DNA of 64,000 nucleotides from Caulobacter sp. 602-2 (GCF_011043625.1 NZ_JAAKGT010000011.1:124001-188000), one strand, 5' to 3'; numbered from the stretch's first letter, positions 24,091-32,491 are shown. Translations and numbers: made by a program. The notes: generated by a model from the letters alone, not told the origin.

Positions 24091-25146
24091 ATGGCCATCA
24101 AAGCCTATGGCGCCTTCGCCGCCGACAAGCCGCTGGAAGCGATGGACATCACGCGCCGCGCGGTCGGCCCCAACGACGTCCAGATCGAGATCGCCTATTG
24201 CGGCGTCTGCCACTCGGACCTGCACACCGTGCGCTCGGAATGGGCCGGCACCCTCTTCCCCTGCGTGCCCGGCCACGAGATCGTCGGCCGCGTGTCGGCC
24301 GTCGGCGGCCAGGTCAGCCGCTTCAAGGAAGGCGACGTCGTCGGCGTCGGCTGCCTGGTCGACAGCTGCAAGCACTGCCACTCTTGCGACGAGGGCCTGG
24401 AGCAGTTCTGCGAGAACGGCTTCGTGGGCACCTACAACGGCCCCACCAGCGACGCCCCCGGCCACACCCTGGGCGGCTATTCACAGCAGATCGTCGTCAA
24501 GGACGACTTCGTGCTGAAGATCAGCCACCCCGAGGAGCAGCTGGCCGCCGTGGCCCCGCTGCTGTGCGCCGGCATCACCACCTGGTCGCCGCTGCGCCAC
24601 TGGAACGTCGGCCCGGGCAAGAAGGTCGGCGTCGTCGGCATCGGCGGCCTGGGCCACATGGGAGTCAAGCTGGCCCACGCCCTGGGCGCCCACGTCGTGG
24701 CCTTCACCACCTCGGAAGCCAAGCGCCAGGACGCCCTGGACCTGGGCGCCGACGAGGTCGTGGTGTCGCGCAACGAAGGTGAGATGGCCGCCCACGCCAA
24801 TTCGTTCGACTTCATCCTCAACACCGTCTCGGTCAGCCACAGCCTCGACGCCTTCACCGCCCTGCTGAAGCGCGACGGCACCCTGTGCCTGGTCGGCGTG
24901 CCCGAGCACGCTCACCCCAGCCCCGACGTCGCCGCCCTGATCTTCAAGCGCCGGTCGATCGCCGGTTCGCTGATCGGCGGCATCGCCGAGACCCAGGAGA
25001 TGCTCGACTTCTGTGCGCAGCACGGCATCGTCTCGGAGATCGAGAAGATCGACATCCAGGACATCGAGACCGCCTACGAGCGCATGCAGAAGAGCGACGT
25101 GAAGTACCGCTTCGTCATCGACAGCGCTTCGCTGGCGAAGGGTTAA
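24091..25146 (+). CDS. Zinc-dependent NAD(P) alcohol dehydrogenase (CAD/YahK-like)
   Basis: A 351-residue medium-chain dehydrogenase. Catalytic zinc ligands are Cys37 (CGVCHSD) and His62-Glu63 (GHEIVG) with a Cys near residue 160 (LLCAGIT). Structural zinc is held by Cys93, Cys96, Cys99 and Cys107. The nucleotide-binding motif is VVGIGGLGHMGVKLA. The sequence fits the cinnamyl-alcohol-dehydrogenase/YahK branch, which reduces aldehydes with NADPH. It is monocistronic, followed by a regulator gene 198 bases on. Confidence 0.93.
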   Translation: MAIKAYGAFAADKPLEAMDITRRAVGPNDVQIEIAYCGVCHSDLHTVRSEWAGTLFPCVPGHEIVGRVSAVGGQVSRFKEGDVVGVGCLVDSCKHCHSCDEGLEQFCENGFVGTYNGPTSDAPGHTLGGYSQQIVVKDDFVLKISHPEEQLAAVAPLLCAGITTWSPLRHWNVGPGKKVGVVGIGGLGHMGVKLAHALGAHVVAFTTSEAKRQDALDLGADEVVVSRNEGEMAAHANSFDFILNTVSVSHSLDAFTALLKRDGTLCLVGVPEHAHPSPDVAALIFKRRSIAGSLIGGIAETQEMLDFCAQHGIVSEIEKIDIQDIETAYERMQKSDVKYRFVIDSASLAKG

Positions 25147-25203
25147 GCCTCCGGTTCCGCGCGGCCTTCCGGGTCGCGCGGACCACCCCTGGCGATAGCG
25201 GTC

Positions 25204-25219
25204 TCATACCTGGGTATGA
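25204..25219. promoter_or_regulatory. Palindrome TCATACC-TG-GGTATGA
   Basis: A perfect 7-bp inverted repeat with 2-base spacer lies between the dehydrogenase and the AraC-type regulator, 126 bases before the latter. The symmetry suggests an operator for a dimeric regulator. No second copy was noticed nearby. Confidence 0.45.
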
Positions 25220-25344
25220 CGCCGCCAAACCCAGGGAGCGCGACGATAAGCCCAGGTGCGATGGCGGCGCGCACGCCCTGGGAAGAACAATGATCCCCGA
25301 AAAGAGAGTGCCCTTGGGGGGCGCTCCAGCCAGGGATCGAAACC

Positions 25345-25908
25345 ATGTCCTTCCTCGCCATCGACACCGCCTCGGCCGTTTCCGTCCCGGGCCTGCTGGC
25401 CGGCCACGAACTGGCCGGCGAGGCGCGCAGCTTCGCCGACCTGCGCGAGGTTCTGGAGGCCCTGGAACGCTCGCTGGAGCCGGAGGCGCAGGCCGCTCGC
25501 GCCCTGGTCGCCCGGGCCTCGGCCATCGTCGTCGGCGTGGGCGCGCCGGCCGCCGTCGCCCCGATCCAAGGCGGCCTGGCCCCCTGGCAGGCGCGCAAGC
25601 TGCGCAAGCACATCGACGAGAACCTCGACACGACCCTGACCACGGCCGTGCTCGGCGACCTGGTGGCGCTCAGCGCCAGCTATTTCGGCCGCGCCTTCAA
25701 GTCGACCTTCGGCGAGACGCCCCACGCCTACATCACCCGCCGCCGGCTGGAGGCGGCCAAGGACCTGATGCTGGCCACCCGCGACCCGCTGAGCCAGATC
25801 GCCTACCAGTGCGGCTTCGCCGACCAGTCGCACCTGTGCCGCCTGTTCCGCCGCTCGGCGGGCATGGCGCCCCAGGCCTGGCGCCGGGCCAACCGCATGG
25901 CGGCTTGA
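25345..25908 (+). CDS. AraC-family transcriptional regulator
   Basis: A 187-residue regulator. The last 105 residues form the two-helix-turn-helix AraC domain: LAPWQARKLRKHIDENLDTT, LGDLVALSASYFGRAFKSTF, GETPHAYITRRRLEAAKDLM and IAYQCGFADQSHLCRLFRR. The first 75 residues are Ala/Glu-rich without a known sensor domain, which is short for the family. Its stop abuts the stop of the convergent gene at 25909. Confidence 0.92.
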   Translation: MSFLAIDTASAVSVPGLLAGHELAGEARSFADLREVLEALERSLEPEAQAARALVARASAIVVGVGAPAAVAPIQGGLAPWQARKLRKHIDENLDTTLTTAVLGDLVALSASYFGRAFKSTFGETPHAYITRRRLEAAKDLMLATRDPLSQIAYQCGFADQSHLCRLFRRSAGMAPQAWRRANRMAA

Positions 25909-26646
25909 CTATTGGCGGCTCGGCTCGGGCATAAGCGGGGGCGTGGTGTCCATGAACTGCAGCCAGTTCAGCCAGACCTGGTGGGTGCGCGCCTTGGTGA
26001 CCTCCTGCCAGCAGCCTTCGTACATCGACCCGCGAATGGTGCCGCCCATGTAGCGGCTGTAGGTGGCCGAGCATTCGGCCTTGCGGAAAGACTCCCAGGT
26101 CTTCTGAGCGGCGTCGAACTCGGCCATCGCGCTTTTCGCCTCCGGGTCGGCGAATTCGCCGCTCAGCTCCTCGGTCAGGTTCTTGCGGGCTGCGGCGAGA
26201 TAGCGGTCCAGCTCCCGGTCGGCGCGGCGTGAGTACTCGGCCCCGCACGCATTGACGTCCATCGTGCTGCCTGCGCTCAAGCAGATCGGCGGCTCGTCGA
26301 AGACCGCGCCCAGCTGCTTGATCTGCCGCTGATAGGCGGCCGACAGGCAGGCGACGTCGGCGCAGGCGTCGCGCTGCTTCAGCCAGGCCAACTGCCTGTC
26401 CTTCACCGACGCGGGCTGGTTGGAGCGGTCCAGCGCCCCGCGATAGGCGCCGTCGAGCTGGGAATCGAACGAGTTGAGTTCGGGGTCGTCGCAGACCAGG
26501 CGCTCGATCCGGCTCGCAGCCTTTTTGCAGTCGAAGCTCGCGGCCTGGGCCGCGTCGCCCCAGAGACCGCTTAGCATCATGAGGGAGGCGACCATCGCGG
26601 CGCCCGGAACGATCCGGCCAGTCAGGAGACCCTTGAACGCTTTCAA
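25909..26646 (-). CDS. Exported LprI/DUF1311-like protein
   Basis: A protein of about 245 residues with a signal peptide (GAAMVASLMMLSGLWGDAAQA). The mature N-terminal half has the LprI (DUF1311) pattern: FDCKKAASRIERLVCDDPEL, then LDGAYRGAL and LAWLKQRDACAD, with paired Cys residues. LprI family members include a lysozyme inhibitor, but most are uncharacterised. The TTG at 26646 is chosen because GAGGGG lies 6 bases upstream; a TTG at 26676 is the alternative. A second similar cysteine-rich segment follows (CLSAGSTMDVNACGAEY). Confidence 0.8.
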   Translation of the reverse strand: MKAFKGLLTGRIVPGAAMVASLMMLSGLWGDAAQAASFDCKKAASRIERLVCDDPELNSFDSQLDGAYRGALDRSNQPASVKDRQLAWLKQRDACADVACLSAAYQRQIKQLGAVFDEPPICLSAGSTMDVNACGAEYSRRADRELDRYLAAARKNLTEELSGEFADPEAKSAMAEFDAAQKTWESFRKAECSATYSRYMGGTIRGSMYEGCWQEVTKARTHQVWLNWLQFMDTTPPLMPEPSRQ

Positions 26647-26834
26647 GCCGATCCCCTCGTCTGGCCGTCTGCTCAACCCAGACTAGCCGCGGGCCGGGCC
26701 GTTTTCCAACCCGTGTCGATGCATCGGAGCGGTGTTCGCGGCTCCTCACTACGCGACCTTTCCTGCCGAACGCCGTGTTGCCGGCGCCGATCCGGGCCAC
26801 ACCTCCTGCCGGGAGACCCCAGGAGGACAGGACC

Positions 26835-28160
26835 ATGGCCAGGTGGTTGAAGACCGGCGCCGACGCCGGCGCGGTGGCGAACGCGGATCGGGCGGTGCGC
26901 GAGACGGTGGAAGGCATTCTCGCCGACGTGGCCGCGCGCGGCGACGCGGCGGTGCGCGACCTGTCGGTGAAGTTCGACGGCTGGGACCGTGAAAGCTATC
27001 GCCTGTCGAACGCCGAGATCCAGGCCTGCGTCGACCAGCTGTCGGCCCGCGACCTGGCCGACATCGAGTTCGCCCAGGCCCAGGTGAAGGGCTTCGCCCA
27101 GAAGCAGCGCGAGACGCTGCTGGACCTGGAGGTCGAGACCCTGCCGGGCGTGGTGCTGGGCCACAAGCACATCCCCGTGGGCGCGGCCGGCTGCTACGTG
27201 CCCGGCGGCAAGTATCCGCTGCTGGCTTCGGCCCACATGTCGGTGCTGACGGCCAAGGTGGCCGGCGTGCCCCGCGTGGTCACCTGCGCCCCGCCGTTCG
27301 GCGGCGAGCCCGCCCCGGCCATCGTCGCGGCCCAGGCCCTGGCCGGCGCCGACGAGATCTACTGCCTGGGCGGCGTGCAGGCCGTGGCCGCCATGGCGCT
27401 GGGCACGCAGACCATCGCGCCGGTCGACATGCTGGTCGGCCCCGGCAACGCCTATGTGGCCGAGGCCAAGCGCCAGTTGTTCGGCCGCGTGGGCATCGAC
27501 CTCTTCGCCGGTCCGACCGAGACCCTGGTCATCGCCGACGACACGGTGGACGGCGAGCTGTGCGCCACCGACCTTCTGGGCCAGGCCGAGCACGGTCCCG
27601 ACAGCCCGGCCATCCTGCTGACCACCTCGCGCAAGCTGGCCGAAGACACCATCGCCTGGGTGGAAAGGCTGCTGCAGGTGCTGCCCACCGCCGCCGTGGC
27701 CCGCCGGGCGTGGGAGAGCTTCGGTCAGGTGATCCTCGCCGACAGCGACGCCGAGATGGTCGAGATCGCCGACCGCATCGCCTCCGAGCACGTGCAGGTG
27801 ATGACCGCCGACCCGGACTATTTCCTGCGCAACATGAGCAACTACGGCGCGCTGTTCCTGGGCGAGCGCACCAACGTCTCGTACGGCGACAAGGTGATCG
27901 GCACCAACCACACCCTGCCGACCAAGCTGGCGGCCCGCTACACGGGCGGCCTGTGGGTGGGCAAGTTCCTCAAGACCTGCACCTACCAGAAGGTGCTGAC
28001 CGACGAGGCCTCGGCCCTGGTCGGCGAGTACTGCTCGCGCCTGTGCGCCCTGGAGGGCTTCGCCGGCCACGGCGAGCAGGCCAACATCCGCGTGCGCCGC
28101 TATGGCGGTCGCGAGGTGCCTTATGCGGGCGCGGCCTCGCCCGTGCTGGCGGCGGAGTAG
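26835..28160 (+). CDS. HisD-family dehydrogenase (probably not histidine biosynthesis)
   Basis: A 441-residue NAD-dependent, zinc-dependent dehydrogenase of the histidinol dehydrogenase family. Family marks are GAAGCYVPGGKYPLLASAH, GPGNAYVAEAKRQLFG, GPTETLVIADD and LLGQAEHGPDSPAILLTT. Near the C-terminus it reads GTNHTLPTKLAARYTGGLWV, unlike the form seen in biosynthetic HisD, and resembling the branch that includes sulfopropanediol dehydrogenase HpsN. It is coupled to a short-chain dehydrogenase, with no his genes around. An alcohol-to-acid oxidation in a catabolic pathway is therefore more likely; substrate unknown. AGGAGGACAGG precedes the ATG at 26835. Confidence 0.88.
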   Translation: MARWLKTGADAGAVANADRAVRETVEGILADVAARGDAAVRDLSVKFDGWDRESYRLSNAEIQACVDQLSARDLADIEFAQAQVKGFAQKQRETLLDLEVETLPGVVLGHKHIPVGAAGCYVPGGKYPLLASAHMSVLTAKVAGVPRVVTCAPPFGGEPAPAIVAAQALAGADEIYCLGGVQAVAAMALGTQTIAPVDMLVGPGNAYVAEAKRQLFGRVGIDLFAGPTETLVIADDTVDGELCATDLLGQAEHGPDSPAILLTTSRKLAEDTIAWVERLLQVLPTAAVARRAWESFGQVILADSDAEMVEIADRIASEHVQVMTADPDYFLRNMSNYGALFLGERTNVSYGDKVIGTNHTLPTKLAARYTGGLWVGKFLKTCTYQKVLTDEASALVGEYCSRLCALEGFAGHGEQANIRVRRYGGREVPYAGAASPVLAAE

Positions 28161-28165
28161 GGGCC

Positions 28166-28930
28166 TTGGATCTGCCGCGCACGCCCTCGTTCCGTCTCGA
28201 CGGGCGTCGGGCCCTGGTGACGGGGGCGGGGCGGGGCATCGGCCTGGCGGCGGCGGCGGCCTTGGCCCAGGCCGGGGCCGCGGTGACGCTGGCGGCGCGC
28301 TCGGCCAGCGAGATCGAGGCCGCGGCGCAGGCGATCCGCGCCGAGGGCGGGACGGCCGACGCCCTGGTGCTCGACGTCGGCGATCTCGCGGCGGTGAGGG
28401 CGGCCGTGGCCGCGCGACCGGCCTTCGACGTGCTGGTCAACAACGCCGGAACCAACCGTCCCAAGCCCTTCGTCGAGGTCACCGAAGACGACTACGACGC
28501 CGTGCTCGACCTCAACCTGAAGGCCGCCTTCTTCGTGGCCCAGGCCGTGGCGGCGCGGATGGTCGAGGCCGGCGTGAAGGGCTCGATCGTCAACCTGACC
28601 TCGCAGATGGGCCATGTGGGCGGGGCCCGGCGCAGTCTCTATTGCGCGTCGAAATGGGGCCTGGAGGGGCTGTCCAAGGCCATGGCGCTGGACCTGGCAC
28701 CGCACGGGATCCGGGTCAACACCATCGCCCCGACCTTCATCGAGACCCCGCTGACCAGGCCGTTCTTCGAAGACAAGGCGTTCCTCGACAGCGTGCTGGC
28801 CAAGATCAAGCTGGGCCGCCTGGGCCAGGTCGAGGACCTGATGGGCGCGGTGGTGTTCCTGGCCGGCGACGCCAGCGCCCTGATGACCGGTAGCGCCCTG
28901 GTCGTCGACGGCGGCTGGACGGCCGACTGA
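28166..28930 (+). CDS. Short-chain dehydrogenase/reductase
   Basis: A classical SDR of about 254 residues. The cofactor motif is VTGAGRGIGLA, followed by NNAGTN and the catalytic Ser (NLTSQMG), Tyr and Lys (YCASKWG). The C-terminal VNTIAPTFIETPL is typical. A TTG at 28166 lies 5 bases after the HisD-like stop with GGAG just upstream, so the pair is co-translated. It may act on the same substrate as the HisD-family enzyme. Confidence 0.9.
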   Translation: MDLPRTPSFRLDGRRALVTGAGRGIGLAAAAALAQAGAAVTLAARSASEIEAAAQAIRAEGGTADALVLDVGDLAAVRAAVAARPAFDVLVNNAGTNRPKPFVEVTEDDYDAVLDLNLKAAFFVAQAVAARMVEAGVKGSIVNLTSQMGHVGGARRSLYCASKWGLEGLSKAMALDLAPHGIRVNTIAPTFIETPLTRPFFEDKAFLDSVLAKIKLGRLGQVEDLMGAVVFLAGDASALMTGSALVVDGGWTAD

Positions 28931-28975
28931 GGGCTCGACGCCTTCCGCGAGCTAGGCTAGGCCTCGCTTACCAGT

Positions 28976-29062
28976 GCGGGCATGGCGAAACTGGTAGACG
29001 CAGCGGACTTAAAATCCGCCGGCCGCAAGGCCTTGCCGGTTCGACCCCGGCTGCCCGCACCA
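28976..29062 (+). tRNA. tRNA-Leu(TAA)
   Basis: An 87-base tRNA with encoded CCA, long variable arm typical of tRNA-Leu, acceptor GCGGGCA/TGCCCGC, and anticodon stem-loop GCGGA-CTTAAAA-TCCGC (anticodon TAA). It reads the rare UUA codon in this GC-rich genome. Confidence 0.97.
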
Positions 29063-29076
29063 GGTCGATCCGCCGA

Positions 29077-29565
29077 TCAGATGATCGTCAGCGAGGGCGA
29101 GGTCTCGAGCGTGCCGTTGACGACGCAGGCGCCCGGCGTGCCGGGAATGACGGCGCTTGAGAAGATCACCTTGCCGGGGCTGCCGTTGGCCCATCCGGTG
29201 GTCAGCGACCCGCTGCACGATCCAAGGATCGTGTAGAAGCTGAAGGTCGAGAACTGCACCTGGGTGGTCGTGTTGGGGTAGATGTACCAGGGGAAGGCGG
29301 TGGGGAACATCAGCCAGCCGCATTGCCAGTCGCCCGGCGAGAAGTTGCCGCCCCTGATCTCGGCGTGAAAGCCTCCGGCCAGGACCTTGGCGTCCAGCAG
29401 GACGCGGCAGGTGATCGGGGCGAGCCCGCTCTGCTCGATGGTGATGTCGCCGCTGAAGGTGACCGGGTCGAGGGGATTGGGGACGAAGTTCGCGGCGGAC
29501 GCCGAAGCGGCGGGGATCGTGGCTGCGGCGACGGCGGCGCAAAGGACGGCGACGCTTCTCGACAT
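29077..29565 (-). CDS. Secreted GDWQCGW-motif protein A
   Basis: A 162-residue protein with a signal peptide (MSRSVAVLCAAVAAATIPAA, cut after ASA). The mature part is beta-rich with four Cys residues and the segment GNFSPGDWQCGWLMFPTAF at about residues 72-90. It is clearly paralogous to the next gene (29622-30119), sharing FxPGDWQCGWLxxPxAFPW, GxCSGS and CxxxGxL patterns. I recognise no family. GGGAGGT stands before the ATG. It ends 14 bases from tRNA-Leu on the opposite strand. Confidence 0.8.
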   Translation of the reverse strand: MSRSVAVLCAAVAAATIPAASASAANFVPNPLDPVTFSGDITIEQSGLAPITCRVLLDAKVLAGGFHAEIRGGNFSPGDWQCGWLMFPTAFPWYIYPNTTTQVQFSTFSFYTILGSCSGSLTTGWANGSPGKVIFSSAVIPGTPGACVVNGTLETSPSLTII

Positions 29566-29621
29566 GATGAGACCTCCCTGTTTGTTGTTCAGTCGTGCTG
29601 GCGGGCCGCAGGCGGGCGCGG

Positions 29622-30119
29622 CTACTGCAGGGTGACGCCGTCGGAGACGACGAGGTCGCCGGTCAGGCGGCAGTCGACGGGCAGGCCCGCTACCGGCGTG
29701 GACGAGAAGCGCACGATGCTGGTGGGCCAGACGTAGGGATTGTTCCAGGACGCGTGGGCGCTGCCGCTGCATGCGCCCAGGGTGGTGACCAGGGCCACGC
29801 CCGTCAGGGTGATCGCGTGCGCGCCGCTCGGCGTGATCGTCCAGGGGAACGCGACCGGATAGATCAGCCATCCGCACTGCCAGTCGCCCGAACTGAAGGA
29901 GCCGCTGGTGATGGTTATCGAGGCGCCGGTGGGGTTCACGGCGCCGTTCAGCGTGACCTGGCAGTTGAGGGTGGTCGCCTCGGCGATGGTCACGTTGCCG
30001 GTGAGGGTGACGTAGCCGGGAAAGGTCGGCGTGAACGTCTGGGCGAAGACCTGGGTCGGAGCGGTGAGGCCCGCGACGGCGAGCGCGAAGGCAGAAGCAA
30101 CAGTGGCGCGCTTGAACAT
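29622..30119 (-). CDS. Secreted GDWQCGW-motif protein B
   Basis: A 165-residue paralogue of protein A with its own signal peptide (MFKRATVASAFALAVAGLTA). It carries GSFSSGDWQCGWLIYPVAF and matching Cys positions, with beta-strand-like, Thr/Val-rich sequence throughout. GGGAG precedes the ATG (30117-30119). It is the first gene of the tandem pair, 56 bases upstream of gene A, under the promoter at 30157-30185. Role unknown; a secreted or surface beta-sandwich protein is a guess. Confidence 0.8.
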   Translation of the reverse strand: MFKRATVASAFALAVAGLTAPTQVFAQTFTPTFPGYVTLTGNVTIAEATTLNCQVTLNGAVNPTGASITITSGSFSSGDWQCGWLIYPVAFPWTITPSGAHAITLTGVALVTTLGACSGSAHASWNNPYVWPTSIVRFSSTPVAGLPVDCRLTGDLVVSDGVTLQ

Positions 30120-30156
30120 TGAGCGACTCCCTGAATGCAACTTATGATTTTGTCGC

Positions 30157-30185
30157 TATTTACTCCGATATAAATTGTATTGCAA
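30157..30185 (-). promoter_or_regulatory. Putative sigma-70-type promoter of the GDWQCGW pair
   Basis: On the minus strand TTGCAA (30180-30185) and TAAATA (30157-30162) are separated by 17 bases in an AT-rich patch, about 38 bases before the ATG of protein B. The region stands out from the GC-rich surroundings. Confidence 0.55.
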
Positions 30186-30193
30186 CGATTGCG

Positions 30194-30613
30194 TCAGCGC
30201 GCCCGGCGCCGCCGCCACGCCAGCGCCCCCAGCCCGATCACGAACGCCACCAGTTCGGCGTAGCTCCACAGGTAGTAGGCCGAGAAGAAGCCCCACTGGC
30301 GCAGCGAGCGGTCCAGCGCGAAGGCGACGTGGGTCAGCACGATCAGCAGCTGGAAGGCGGTCATGAACAGCAGCCAGATGCGGCGGTCGAACAGGGTCAG
30401 GCCGACCAGCACGCTGAGATAGACCAGATCGATGGCGAAGATGCCCCACTGGGTGAGGCTGTGGTCCTCGATCTCGGCCAGGGCCGAGCCGACCCAGGCC
30501 AGGACGGTGGCGACCGCCAGCAGCCGTTCGAGCCGGCCGCCCATCCACAGCGCCACGCCGCAGACCACGAACATCGCGCCGGCGCCGAGCTGGGTCGGCA
30601 GGATGCTGAACAT
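30194..30613 (-). CDS. Four-helix inner-membrane protein, unknown
   Basis: A 139-residue protein with about four hydrophobic segments (GAGAMFVVCGVALWMGG, LLAVATVLAWVGSAL, FAIDLVYLSVLVGLTLF, LLFMTAFQLLIVLTHVAFAL and a last one ending in the basic tail WRRRRAR). No family is recognised. The ATG is at 30611-30613. It lies upstream of the GDWQCGW genes on the same strand, but the promoter in between suggests separate control. Confidence 0.75.
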   Translation of the reverse strand: MFSILPTQLGAGAMFVVCGVALWMGGRLERLLAVATVLAWVGSALAEIEDHSLTQWGIFAIDLVYLSVLVGLTLFDRRIWLLFMTAFQLLIVLTHVAFALDRSLRQWGFFSAYYLWSYAELVAFVIGLGALAWRRRRAR

Positions 30614-30704
30614 GAGGCCCCCGAACAGTGTCCGGGGGCCATTGTCGCGACGAATCGCACGGGTCGGAAGGGGTGGGTCGGCAAGCCGACGCTTGGGAGG
30701 GCCC

Positions 30705-31076
30705 TCAGGCCGAGCGCACGATCTCCAGGCGGCCGGCGACGCGGTCTTCGACATAGCCCTCGGGGCGCGGGGGATCGGTGTCGGACTTGTCGCCGCCGCC
30801 GACCAGGGTGACGCGGCGCAGGCCGATCTGGTCCTTGGCGTCGGCCAGGGCGCCGTGGGCGGCGATCAGCGAGCGGCGCACGTCGGCCAGGCCCGAGGCG
30901 GCCTCCATCACGTGGTCGACGGCCTGCTGGCCGACGCCGGCGGCGACGCGGGCCTCCAGCCGGGCGCGGGGCATGGCGGCGATCAGCTCGCCCATGGCGG
31001 CCAGGGTGTTGTCGACGGCCTCCTCGGCGGTGAACAGGCGGGTGGCGAGATGCTCTGCGACGATGCGACGGTTCAT
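30705..31076 (-). CDS. Small helical protein, unknown
   Basis: A 123-residue, mostly helical cytoplasmic protein starting MNRRIVAEHLATRLFTAEEA. The Ala-rich helices (DNTLAAMGELIAAMPRARLE, QQAVDHVMEAASGLADVRRS) could form a bundle or coiled coil. No family is recognised. GGGGACCC precedes the ATG. The 95 bases beyond its start hold no gene. Confidence 0.7.
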   Translation of the reverse strand: MNRRIVAEHLATRLFTAEEAVDNTLAAMGELIAAMPRARLEARVAAGVGQQAVDHVMEAASGLADVRRSLIAAHGALADAKDQIGLRRVTLVGGGDKSDTDPPRPEGYVEDRVAGRLEIVRSA

Positions 31077-31171
31077 TGAGCGGGGGTCCCCTCGGTTGTC
31101 CGGCGCTCCGGCAGGCGCGATCCGGACGATGATCGAAGGCGCCGGCGGGCGCCTCCTTGGGGAAGGCCGCC

Positions 31172-31294
31172 TCAGCCGTGGCGCAGGTTCTGGAAGAGCT
31201 CGACCACCTGGCGGGCGCTCAGCAGCCCGCCGATCAGCATGGCGAAGCCGAGCGCGATGGCCAGGACGGCCAGGAGGCGGAAGGCGGGGGTCAG
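31172..31294 (-). CDS. C-terminal membrane segment of a frame-shifted gene
   Basis: Forty codons with strong GC third-position bias encode LTPAFRLLAVLAIALGFAML and a second half ending LFQNLRHG, one membrane helix plus an amphipathic tail. No ATG, GTG or TTG in this frame lies near its beginning; the upstream frame (31291-31662) ends at ATGCTCTGA, overlapping the first codon. It therefore looks like the last piece of a protein whose frame changed, or is reached by ribosomal frameshifting. Confidence 0.5.
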   Translation of the reverse strand: MTPAFRLLAVLAIALGFAMLIGGLLSARQVVELFQNLRHG

Positions 31295-31662
31295 AGCATG
31301 GTCGAGTCCTCCGCGTATTTCTCGCGGAAGCCCTCGTCCAGCACCGTGGCGGTGATGGTCAGGATCTCCCTCAGCACCATCTCGGCCGGCTTGGCCGCCG
31401 ACTCCTTGCGGATCGCCGAGACCAGGTCGGCCACCAGCGGCGAAAGCTCGGGCGGGGCCAGGTCCGTCAGCTGGCGCTGCAGCTGCGACCAGCCGAAGGC
31501 CGGGACCGCCGGCTCGGGCGGCAGGGGCGGCCAGGCCTGCTCGAAGGCGCTCACCGCCTGGCGGATCTGGCGGGCCTTCCAGACCAGCAGCCCCAGGCGA
31601 TGCTCCTGCAGGCTGGTCGGGCTGGCGGTGGTCGGGACCGGATTGTCTGGAAACTCTTTCAC
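31291..31662 (-). CDS. Middle segment of a frame-shifted gene
   Basis: A 123-codon stretch that is coding by third-position GC. It begins VKEFPDNPVPTTASPTSLQE, where a GTG (31660-31662) could serve as start, but no good ribosome site is present. The body is helical (RLGLLVWKARQIRQAVSAFE, LSPLVADLVSAIRKESAAKP). No family recognised. Upstream the same strand codes in a different frame (HTH segment) right up to this point, so a one-base indel or a programmed shift is likely. Confidence 0.55.
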   Translation of the reverse strand: MKEFPDNPVPTTASPTSLQEHRLGLLVWKARQIRQAVSAFEQAWPPLPPEPAVPAFGWSQLQRQLTDLAPPELSPLVADLVSAIRKESAAKPAEMVLREILTITATVLDEGFREKYAEDSTML

Positions 31663-31663
31663 T

Positions 31664-32011
31664 GGGGTCGAAGGCCTCGGTTGATTGCGAGGCCGACGGT
31701 GGCGAGGCGGAGGGGGCGTCCGCCAGTCGGATTGGATCGGGGTGGGATTGAATCCCATAGTCGCCGCCGGCGAATCCCACACCCGCGGCGACCCGCTCGT
31801 GCTCGCTCAGCACCCGCGCGGCGGCCCTGCGGCCGTTGACGCCCAGCTTGCGGCAGGCGCTTTCCACCAGAGCGTCGGCGCGCGACTTGGAGACCCCCAT
31901 CAGCGGGCCGATCTCCTTGGAAAGCCGGTGCTCGCTGACGAGGCGCAGGGCTTCTCGTTCGCGCTTGGTCAACAGTTCGAGGCCGGCGGCGATGTTGCTG
32001 GGTTCGGTCAT
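31664..32011 (-). CDS. LuxR-type HTH segment at the start of a frame-shifted gene
   Basis: The ATG at 32009-32011 begins a LuxR-type helix-turn-helix: LELLTKREREALRLVSEHRL, LSKEIGPLMGVSKSRADALV, ESACRKLGVNGRRAAARVL. A Pro/Ser-rich linker follows. Third-position GC stays high until about 31665 (TEAFDP) and then collapses, while the next frame becomes coding. With the two following segments this would make one protein: HTH, linker, helical domain, membrane helix. Membrane-bound HTH proteins of this layout occur in Caulobacter-like bacteria. The defect could be real or a sequencing error. Confidence 0.65.
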
Positions 32012-32116
32012 GCGGGCGAGCGGAAGGAAACTACTCGATCTAAGAGGGAGGTGCGTTGCGGCCGGTGACGGCTACGTCGATAGATAGCCGAGTTCTGCGA
32101 GCTTCGGACAATATCG

Positions 32117-32491
32117 ATGACGACAACCGGCCCGGATCCCATCGACCTTGCGGTCGGAACCCGCATCCGTATTCGTCGTCGTTATCTGAAGGTCAGCCAG
32201 GACGACCTGGCCGCGGCGCTGGGCCTGACCTTCCAGCAGATCCAGAAGTACGAACGCGGCGAGAACCGCGTCTCGGCCTCGATGCTGGTGCGCATCGCCG
32301 GACGGCTGGAGACGACGGTGGCGGCCCTGGTGGGCGAGGACGCCCCCTCCGGCGAGGATTCGGCCATGCTGGCGGCGCTGACCCTGCCGGGCGCGCTCGA
32401 CCTGCTGCACGCCTACGCCGCCGCCGGCCCCAAGACCCAGCGGGCCCTGCTGGGCCTGGCCCAGTCGCTGCTGGCGGCCGACGAGGAGTAG
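32117..32491 (+). CDS. Xre-family HTH regulator
   Basis: A 124-residue regulator with a Cro/C1-type helix-turn-helix near residues 14-70: VGTRIRIRRRYLKVSQDDLA, ALGLTFQQIQKYERGENRVS. The rest is a short helical tail. Similar stand-alone proteins are common in alphaproteobacteria. It is divergent from the frame-shifted HTH gene, 105 bases away, and its stop is 7 bases from the convergent CinA-like gene. Confidence 0.9.
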   Translation: MTTTGPDPIDLAVGTRIRIRRRYLKVSQDDLAAALGLTFQQIQKYERGENRVSASMLVRIAGRLETTVAALVGEDAPSGEDSAMLAALTLPGALDLLHAYAAAGPKTQRALLGLAQSLLAADEE

